Shown one piece after another: positions 56,973 through 64,000 of a stretch of 64,000 nt of DNA. Below the pieces are notes generated by a model that was not told the DNA's origin, did not search any database, and saw nothing but the letters and a program-made list of their open reading frames with translations. The stretch lies in the NCBI RefSeq assembly GCF_002127325.2, contig NC_035444.2:36987140-37051139 (forward strand), read 5' to 3'. Source of the stretch: Helianthus annuus. Taxonomy: Eukaryota > Streptophyta > Magnoliopsida > Asterales > Asteraceae. A program made the translations under genes and the position numbers. Position 1 is the stretch's first letter; each line of letters starts with the position of its first letter.

Positions 56973-58233
56973 TGACGGGTGGTCCGTAGGACAACCCTTA
57001 AGTGCCTTAAAAAGATAAAAATCCCATGCTTTACACGTTTAATTGTTTGAACTTGGTAACTACTAGTTGTTTGGACGTGCAGGTGCAAATAGAGCTTAAA
57101 AGGGAAGTGATTTGGAGCATCAATGAAAAAATCAATTTTTGGAATTGAAGAATTAAGAGGATAGCATGATAGAGGGCGAAATTACGAGAACGTAGGCGAA
57201 AACGGTGAAGAAAACGGAGTTGAAACGAAAAAGTTATGCTGAAAACAAGTTTTCATGCTGAAGCCTACCGTAAGCTACGGCAAGGGCCGTAGCTTACGGC
57301 GCCGACTGGCACTTTTTGTCACCGTATGACAGTTTAAAGCCACCGTAAGCCATTCCAAGCCACCGTAAGCTACGGTGGCCACCGTAGCTTACGGCACTGA
57401 CCTACGTAAATGTGTAACTTCCACCTTTTAATACGGATTTATGATGCCCTTTCACCTCTAATCAATCCCATTCGGTTACACAACAATTAGAGACGATTTT
57501 TGGTTGTTCTTGGGAGCTTGAAGACATCTTTAATCATTGTTCTTATGTTTCTAACTTATTTGGAAGATCAAGACTTTGTTATGATGTTTGTTAAAGCCAT
57601 GAGTGGCTAAACTTGTTATGATTGTCTTTAGTTGAAGGTTTGTAAGACTTTATGCTTTGATTTCCTAATTTCTAGAATAACAATCTTTATCTTTATGATT
57701 TGTTTGTTATGGTGTGTGATTGCTTTGTTGTAAATTGTTGATTCTTATGTTAATCTAGTTTGAAATCATACGTTCTTGGTGCCGTTGGCAATCGAGATAT
57801 CATGGGTAAAATTAGACTTGGGTAAGGGTTAATTGATCATCGGGTAACAACCTCACGTTCTAGGAATCTGAGTACTTAGTTCCCTTTCATCACTACAAGT
57901 AATCACACATGAGCTATGTCTATGTAGTTCTTTCTAGTGGAATGATAGCATAAATGTCAAAGCAAACCGGAAACTAAAGATGATCATTTGTCTCTAAATT
58001 GTTTACAACCAACACTTTCATTTTGCAATTAGAATAGTAATTTAGTTTTTTAAAACTCAATCAATCAAACCAACTCTTAACTTTATTTTATTGCAATTAG
58101 CTTAATTTAGTTAACTTACATAAACAATTGAAATAGCACATATTCCACAAACTCCCTGTGTTCGATACCCACTTGCCACTATCTATTTAGTAGTAATTGG
58201 ATTAAATTTGATTGTGACCACGACATCACGTCA
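56973..58233 (+). repeat. 5' LTR of element E
   Basis: 1261 bp; TGACG/CGTCA inverted ends. It carries a 12-bp duplication around GTGAAGAAAACG (near 57205-57220) that the 3' LTR lacks. Confidence 0.93.
57268..57394. repeat. CCGTAAGCTACGG palindrome cluster in LTR of E
   Basis: Alternating CCGTAAGCTACGG and CCGTAGCTTACGG units, four arms plus weaker ones, lie within about 125 bp. The same cluster appears at 60970-61098 in the 3' LTR. Confidence 0.88.
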
Positions 58234-58238
58234 AATTT

Positions 58239-58256
58239 TGGCGCCGTTGCCGGGGA
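58239..58256 (+). other. Primer binding site of element E (tRNA-Asp)
   Basis: TGGCGCCGTTGCCGGGGA is an 18-base complement of the plant tRNA-Asp 3' end as I know it, five bases after the LTR. Athila elements typically use this primer. Confidence 0.9.
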
Positions 58257-58430
58257 GTAGTGCGCAACGTGTGTTATTTTTTTTTCTTTTTAAGTTTGTT
58301 ATTTTTCTGGTTTACGCTGGGTGTGTTAGTGTGCAGGTATTGATAGGTGCATGCGTACTAGGAGCTCTCACAAGCTATCACCATTGGCGTTTGATCCGGA
58401 AATTGAGCGAACATTAAGGGGATTAAAAAA

Positions 58431-59306
58431 ATGAGTTACCAAGAGAAGTACGATTACGGTGATTATTATGAATATTCCCAACTTTCATATGAAGGCCCTC
58501 AGATGTACGATCAAGACTATTATCATGCTCAGTATACATTTGATCAGTATGGTTATGAATGGGTAACCCAACAACCTACTTTGCACTATCAGTCACATAA
58601 ATCTGAAAGTCTTGACGAGATGATGAGAAAGAGACACATGGTTCATGTTGAAAAAGAATTAATAAAACCTCATTTGTCAATGGAAGAACGAGTAGAACTT
58701 TTGGAATGGAAATATGATTTGTTACCAAAAGAGGTGAAAGAGATGAGGCCAGGGACGTCGATATTGGAAAAACGTCAAGCAAAACAACACTGGATATATG
58801 TGCAGATTGAACAAATGACACCTATGGGTGATGTAGAAGAAAAGGTTGTGAGTCCTCCCGAACTTGAAACTGAATTATTAGGGCCAAATGAGGAATATAC
58901 AATTGAAATTATTGTGGAGGAACCACCTATGGAGAGCAAAGTTGAGGGCCTTTTACTTGATGAACCAATCAAAGTTGATTACAACTCTCCGACTGTGGTG
59001 GTTATAGAAACCAAGAGTGTTAAGGATGCATGTTTAGAAACTAGGAAGGTGGCACTTCATGATGTGGGAGATTTCATTCATAAGTTATGTTTATGGGAGA
59101 GTTTGGATTTGTTGGGCACAGAAAACGAAGTAGTGAAGTGTAGAGTAAACTACCGAGCATTTGTTGGAAATTCGGTAGGAAAATGTGGATTTAAAGAATT
59201 TTGCAAAGAAAGATGGGACGTGACAAAGCACACACACAATAGAAGAATCAAACACCGTGCTTACATCAGCAACGAAAAAGGTAAATGTGCATTGAGACCA
59301 CCTTGA
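58431..59306 (+). CDS. Tyr-rich 291-aa protein of unknown function in element E
   Basis: The ATG at 58431 (context AAAAAATGAGT) lies 175 bp after the primer site and opens 291 uninterrupted codons. Residues 1-55 are remarkably tyrosine-rich with Asp, Glu and Gln (MSYQEKYDYGDYYEYSQL, then YDQDYYHAQY). Residues about 60-110 are helical and charged (SLDEMMRKRH, MEERVELLEWKYDLL). Residues about 130-215 are acidic with Pro and Val. The basic end has Cys and His (VKCRVNYRAF, CGFKEFCKERW, RRIKHRAYIS). I recognise no gag, protease or RT motif. A Tyr-rich start is compatible with a derived Athila-type gag N-terminus, but that is speculation. It is the only frame of the element, which suggests a packaging or structural role. 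Confidence 0.6.
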   Translation: MSYQEKYDYGDYYEYSQLSYEGPQMYDQDYYHAQYTFDQYGYEWVTQQPTLHYQSHKSESLDEMMRKRHMVHVEKELIKPHLSMEERVELLEWKYDLLPKEVKEMRPGTSILEKRQAKQHWIYVQIEQMTPMGDVEEKVVSPPELETELLGPNEEYTIEIIVEEPPMESKVEGLLLDEPIKVDYNSPTVVVIETKSVKDACLETRKVALHDVGDFIHKLCLWESLDLLGTENEVVKCRVNYRAFVGNSVGKCGFKEFCKERWDVTKHTHNRRIKHRAYISNEKGKCALRPP

Positions 59307-60672
59307 GACATATCAGGTACGGTCGGGCTGAAGACCTAAACTTTAGCGCTGCTTGGGAGGCAACCCAAGGTGTTTTTAGATAAGTGTGGGGAAGATGTGC
59401 GGAGAGTTGTGTGAAGGTGATGATAGGAAGTCGGATTATCTACAACATCTGTTGTGTCAAACTTCACCAGGTCAATGTACTCTTTCCTTAGTCTTGTTAT
59501 GTTCTTTAGTATTAAAATATTGGTATTAGTTGATAAAATAAAAAATAAAAAAAAAAAGAAATTTGGGGTTCGAGATGTAAAGCAAATGTTGGTGTTTTTG
59601 TTGAAAGCGATCTTTCCCTCAAAACCATACATTGGGACAATGTATCCCAAGTGTGGGGATGGGGGGAATTTTTGAGAATTAATTTTTTTTTTTTTTTGTA
59701 AAATCCAAGCAAAAAGTGTAAAAATTTGAAAACTTGATATTGTGCCACTTGACACACCGATACCCATTCCTAGTCTATTCTTGGTGAGAATTTGAGCCAC
59801 ATATGATTATTATAGATAGTTCTTTGTTTTGAGTGGCGGTGTGTGTTTTGTGTTAATAGAACTTGTGTACGAATTCTTGTTAAATCCTAGAGTTAGCATG
59901 CTTTTGAAAATGATAAGGGGCTTTTAGGTAACCTTGTCTTGTTGAGTATGAGTGTGGGATTGGTGGGTTGGACCTCATACTTTACATATATGAGCTTGGT
60001 ATTGTGAGGGGTGGGGGTTTGGTCCTTAGAAAGCCATGTTTGAGCCTTATACCATTCGGTTGTGACCCAAACCTATTTCCTACAAAATTTTACCTTTTGA
60101 GATGACTCGGTTTAGGAGATTTAGTATGTAGTAATGATGTTCTCGTATATATTGTTGAGTTTGATGTGAATGAAAAAAAAAGAAAGAAAAGAAAAAAAAA
60201 GAAAGAGAAAAATATGAGAAAAATACAAAAAAAAAGAAGTATTTAGTTGCAATAGTAGTTGAGAATGTTGAAGAAGTTGTGTATATAGTTGATGTTTGCT
60301 TTGTTTAGTAGTAGAAATAAAAACCGGGTCAAATCAAAACAGCTCTTGCATATATATCCCACCATTTTCCTACCTTTACACATAGCCCCGTTATAACCCG
60401 TAAGTCCTTTTGATTCATAAGCATTCTAGGTATTTGATAGGAGGAAACTTGATTTGTATACAAGCTTATTGTCGCACAATCACACACTTGCATTGAGCGT
60501 GTTAGCATAATGTTGCTAATATTACTTGTCACCGAGAGTTTTTGTGAGGGGTGTGTCTTGTGGTTTGATAAAAAGTTAGTAAAAGAACGGTACATTTTAG
60601 CTTGGTTTGCATGTTGATCGCTTGTGGTTTTGAATTGGTTAGTGAATGAGTTGCTTGGGACAAGCAACGGGT
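59307..60672. other. Non-coding 3' interior of element E
   Basis: It contains A-rich and GAAA-rich tracts (for example 60173-60237), a T run at 59682 and three AAGTGTGGGGA motifs. No frame of weight on either strand. Confidence 0.6.
59351..59392 (+). other. Conserved GGGAGGCAACCC hairpin and PPT-like motif
   Basis: GCTTGGGAGGCAACCC followed by AAG forms a 6-bp stem CTTGGG/CCCAAG around AGGCAA, 13 bases before the first AAGTGTGGGGA. From memory the same GGGAGGCAACCC phrase follows the pol region in many Athila/Tat/Ogre-like elements. Here it follows the 291-codon frame. Confidence 0.65.
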
Positions 60673-60685
60673 AAGTGTGGGGATG
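60673..60685 (+). other. Polypurine tract of element E
   Basis: AAGTGTGGGGATG directly precedes the 3' LTR. Copies of AAGTGTGGGGA also occur at 59382 and 59649. Confidence 0.75.
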
Positions 60686-61937
60686 TGACGGGTGGTCCGT
60701 AGGACAACCCTTAAGTGCCTTAAAAAGATTTAAATCCCATGCTTTACACGTTTAATTGTTTGAACTTGGTAACTACTAGTTGTTTGGACGTGCAGGTGCA
60801 AATAGAGCTTAAAAGGGAAGTGATTTGGAGCATCAATGAAAAAAATCAATTTTTGGAATTGAAGAATTAAGAGGATAGCATGATAGAGGGCGAAATTACG
60901 AGAACGTAGGCGAAAACGGAGTTGAAACGAAAAAAGTTATGCTGAAAACAAGTTTTCATGCTGAAGCCTGCCGTAAGCTACGGCAAGGGCCGTAGCTTAC
61001 GGCGCCGACTGGCACTTTTTGTCACCGTATGACAGTTTAAAGCCACCATAAGCCATTCCAAACCACCGTAAGCTACGGTGGCCACCGTAGCTTACGGCGC
61101 TGACCTACGTAAATGTGTAACTTCTACCTATTAATGCGGATTTATGATGCCCTTTCACCTCTAATCAATCCCATTCAGTTACACAACAATTAGAGACGAT
61201 TTTTGGTTGTTCTTGGGAGCTTGAAGATATCTTTAATCATTGTTCTTATGTTTCTAACTTATTTGGAAGATCAAGACTTTGTTATGATGTTTGTTAAAGC
61301 CATGAGTGGCTAAACTTGTTATGATTGTCTTTAGTTGAAGGTTTGTAAGACTTTATGCTTTGATTTCCTAATTTCTAGAATAACAATCTTTATCTTTATG
61401 ATTTGTTTGTTATGGTGTGTGATTGCTTTGTTGTAAATTGTTGATTCTTATATTAATCTAGTTTGAAATCATACGTTCTTGGTGCCGTTGGCAATCGAGA
61501 TATCATGGGTAAAATTAGACTTGGGTAAGGGTTAGTTGATCATCGGGTAATAACCTCACGTTCTAGGAATCTGAGTACTTAGTTCCCTTTCATCACTACA
61601 AGTAATCACACATGAGCTATGTCTATGTAGTTCTTTCTAGTGGAATGATAGCATAAATGTCAAAGCAAACCGGAAACTAAAGATGATCATTTGTCTCTAA
61701 ATTGTTTACAACCAACACTTTCATTTTGCAATTAGAATAGTAATTTAGTTTTTTAAAACTCAATCAATCAAACCAACTCTTGAACTTTATTTTATTGCAA
61801 TTAGCTTAATTTAGTTAACTTAGATAAACAATATAAATAGCACATATTCCACAAACTCCCTGTGTTCGATACCCACTTGCCACTATCTATTTAGTAGTAA
61901 TTGGATTAAATTTGATTGTGACCACGACATCACGTCA
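60686..61937 (+). repeat. 3' LTR of element E
   Basis: 1252 bp, near-identical to 56973-58233, ending CACGTCA and followed by TSD CCTAG. Confidence 0.93.
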
Positions 61938-62759
61938 CCTAGTATCTCAGAAAGAGGGACCTTTCAAACAAGATTTCGGGGGTTACCCATATATCCAAGA
62001 ATAGTTACCCACAAATTAAGCAAGTTTGAATTTAGATTTATATCTCGTTTCAATTTATTAAATGTGCAAAAATCTACTGACACATCCGCAGTAAGATTGT
62101 TTATCACTTTTATCTTTTCAAATCTTTAGCGTGCTGTGATAGTCCACTGATGTACTATCATTTCCTCTTTTATGCAACAAGACCTCATTTTTCAGTTTTA
62201 TCATGTTTTTGGCTTTTTCAAATTTTCTAATGTTTTTGGATTTTCTGAAATTTTCTACTCCCCCTAAAATGCAAACACATTAAATAAAATATGAAAACAA
62301 ACTAAGCTCTTGACCCACTTGAAGTAAATTCAAAACCAACTGTACAGAAATATAACAACTGATATCAAATTACTTCAAATCGCCATTAACTTGGCATAAA
62401 CAATCAGAATTCCTCCTATCAACAAACTATTTTCCCATTTAGATTTCAAAACACTTAAGTTTGTCTTAATCAAAATGGTTTTTCCGGAAAATAAGTTTGA
62501 TTGATTTTACCACTTATAGGGACGGTGATATGGTTCATCATCTTGACTCTCAATCACTTGTAGGAAAATACAAGTACCAATTAATGTCCTTGATTTACCA
62601 TATACTAGAATGCGCAATCAAATCTTCTAAACACTTGTACAACAAACACAAACAAACCTTTTTACCGTTTGTATGATTGACATTACCGAATAAAACTCAA
62701 GAAAGATGCCGATTCATGCTCCACGCTTACCAATCTGGGAGCTCTGGCAAGTCAGGTTT
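61938..62759 (-). other. Non-coding part of element D, right of element E
   Basis: It begins with the CCTAG duplicate and continues the sequence interrupted at 56972. A second purine tract on the minus strand (AGGGGGAGTAG near 62261-62271) is present. No pol motif. Confidence 0.5.
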
Positions 62760-63999
62760 TTAGTCGAAGAAAATATCCACCCAAACCTGACCAGCCTTGG
62801 GTTTCACCGAGTCACCATCACTCGGTTTCTTACCTTTCCTCTTCTTCTCATAAAATTCCTTAACCCCTTTGACTTTTCGATCAATCATCTTACCAAAGAT
62901 ATGTTGAACTTTGGGGTTAAAGACCTTCTCAGCATCAAATTCCTGTTTATCATTATAAAATTGGTTAGAAATTTCAACTTTACCAATTTTCTTTTTATAA
63001 TTTTCAGCTCGAAGTAATGGAAAATCCTCATCATTCACAATCGGAACTGATTTTTCATCTTTTAAAACAGCTTCACTTTTTGAAACAATTTGTGGCTCAA
63101 CTGACTTTTTGGAATCAGTTTCATCGCCAGAAGATAGCTCCTCTGATTTTGACCTATCAGAATCATCGCTAGAGCTTTCACCAACTCTCTTAACAACCCA
63201 TTTCTGGTTGTCAGATTTAGCTTTCTTCTTGTAAAACTTGTTCGAACTCTCACCAATTTCAAATATAGAATCTTGGAACAATTTTGTTCTATCAATTGGT
63301 GGTTCGAACTCAACTACTCTTTCCTTGAGTTTACGATACTCCCTGTTTTGAATTTATTGCCTTAGAACAATCTCTGGCAATATGTCCAACAGTGTTGCAT
63401 TGGAAACAGGTTCTCGTATCTTTCTTCTGCTCAGCCATCTTCTTCAACTCATCTTGCTTCTTTGCAAGGAACTCATTGTTTGACTGCCTCCAGAAGTCTT
63501 TCTTATCTTCTTCTTCAGATGAACTCCCTGAAACAAATGTCACTTTTGATTTAAAATCACGAACATATTTTTCATTTTTCTGTTTTTCTGTAGGAGTAAA
63601 ACCTAAGCCTTTCTTTTTGAAATTGCCGTTATGGTTTGATTTCTTTTGAAAACTTGAACCAGAACTGTAATTCTTTTTCTTGTTTAATCTTTGTTGTACT
63701 CTTGAGGTGTATTTTTTAGGTTTTTCATTAAGACATAAATCTTTTATTTCAGAAATATTAATTTCTGTGAGTTTAAAAACCTTTTTTATCAGGTCAGTTT
63801 TGACACCTCTTATTGGAAATTCTTCATCAGAATATAATTTGTCAGAATCATTCAAAGTGTAAACAACTTTAAACAATCCATCATCCAAATCAGATTTTAA
63901 TAACAGAAATTTTCTATCATAAACTATTTTGTCCTGTTTTTCTGTTTGACACGGAGTGCTTGACCCAGATTTGGACTCTGATGCAAACTCCGACTTTGA
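62760..63999 (-). pseudogene. SIRE-like Copia gag, 5' end outside the window, one frameshift
   Basis: The frame is open from the window edge (TPCQTEKQDKIVYDRKFLLL) through KVVYTLNDSDKLYSDEEF, a lysine-rich region, and the zinc knuckle CFQCNTVGHIARDC to SKQGVS. A frameshift at about 63345 then stops it. In the next frame it continues EYRKLKERVVEFEPPIDR, FQDSIFEIGE, an acidic Ser-rich stretch (ESSSDDSDRSKSEELSSGDE) and KAGQVWVDIFFD, then a stop at 62760. The CCHC knuckle and lysine/serine-rich arrangement are typical of SIRE-clade Copia gag proteins, which form particles and bind RNA. The protease and integrase that should follow are missing. Confidence 0.8.
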
Positions 64000-64000
64000 C

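Larger units (their letters stand above)
56973..61937 (+). mobile_element. Non-autonomous Athila/Tat-like LTR retrotransposon (element E)
   Basis: Paired LTRs of 1261 and 1252 bp start TGACGGGTGG and end ACATCACGTCA, with an exact 5-bp TSD CCTAG (56968-56972 and 61938-61942). A perfect tRNA-Asp primer site, a polypurine tract and a GGGAGGCAACCC motif, which I associate with Athila/Tat elements, are present. The 2.45-kb interior has no protease, RT, RNase H or integrase, only one 291-codon frame. I count about twenty LTR differences plus a 12-bp indel, so the insertion is fairly young. Confidence 0.92.
55441..63999 (-). mobile_element. SIRE-like Copia retrotransposon (element D), pol-less, minus strand
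   Basis: The left LTR (55441-55911), a polypurine tract and 3' non-coding sequence lie at the left. A gag gene reads leftwards from the window edge to 62760. After removing the nested element E, only about 1.9 kb separates gag from the LTR, with no protease, integrase or RT. It is therefore deleted or a gag-only derivative. The 5' LTR is outside the window. Confidence 0.75.

Noticed and set aside
59454..59675. 73-codon + strand frame in the 3' part of element E
   Set aside because: Low-complexity lysine run, no motif, overlaps equally long minus-strand frames; probably chance.

Overview
This window is repeat-dominated plant nuclear DNA. I see one complete host gene, a three-exon C2H2 zinc-finger protein at 34848-37566. 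Almost everything else is transposable elements and broken pieces of host genes carried inside them. Plant-specific families (AP2/ERF, the C2H2 family, Athila/Tat, chromovirus and SIRE-like retroelements), GT-AG introns and high AT content point to a eudicot. Several LTR families look like ones I remember from Asteraceae, so a daisy-family genome is my best guess, but that is memory-based inference.

Left part (1-16.2 kb): the tail of a long Tekay-like LTR (1-2122) sits in the integrase of a decayed minus-strand Ty3/gypsy element (2123-6430). Next come fragments of unrelated host genes in the same + orientation: a Sec14/SFH lipid-transfer gene, UBP14, an unrecognised exon and PASTICCINO1. They end in a Helitron-type 3' terminus (hairpin plus CTAG) at 16197-16224, which suggests gene capture by a Helitron. 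Inserted between them are two hAT-type elements. The larger (7684-13954) hosts a young chromovirus with one open 1489-codon polyprotein frame (7783-12849, TSD GAACG) and a small 9-bp-TSD element (13169-13895).

Middle part (16.9-33 kb): a non-autonomous hAT element (16950-18131); a LINE (18937-27305) whose 5' endonuclease part is inverted, interrupted by a solo LTR (20408-26419) that itself contains a second solo LTR (21446-24668); and two neighbouring Mutator-like elements with exact 9-bp TSDs (29334-30590 and 30804-32094), the first a Pack-MULE carrying an AP2/ERF fragment.

Gene part (34-46 kb): the C2H2 gene with a SINE in intron 2 and a MITE about 110 bp past its stop codon; a 5'-truncated LINE (39275-42312) with exact TSDs and a Copia-type solo LTR inside; a reverse-transcriptase-like pseudogene; and a tandem duplication in which one copy received a SINE.

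Right part (46.7-64 kb): a five-deep nest. LTR-A is cut by LTR-B, B by element C (3.56 kb 5' LTR, PBS, start of gag), C by a minus-strand SIRE-like Copia element D, and D by E, a complete non-autonomous Athila/Tat-like element (56973-61937, TSD CCTAG). E has a tRNA-Asp primer site and lacks pol, but encodes a 291-residue tyrosine-rich protein of unknown function. E and the multi-gene capture locus are the most interesting parts of the window.
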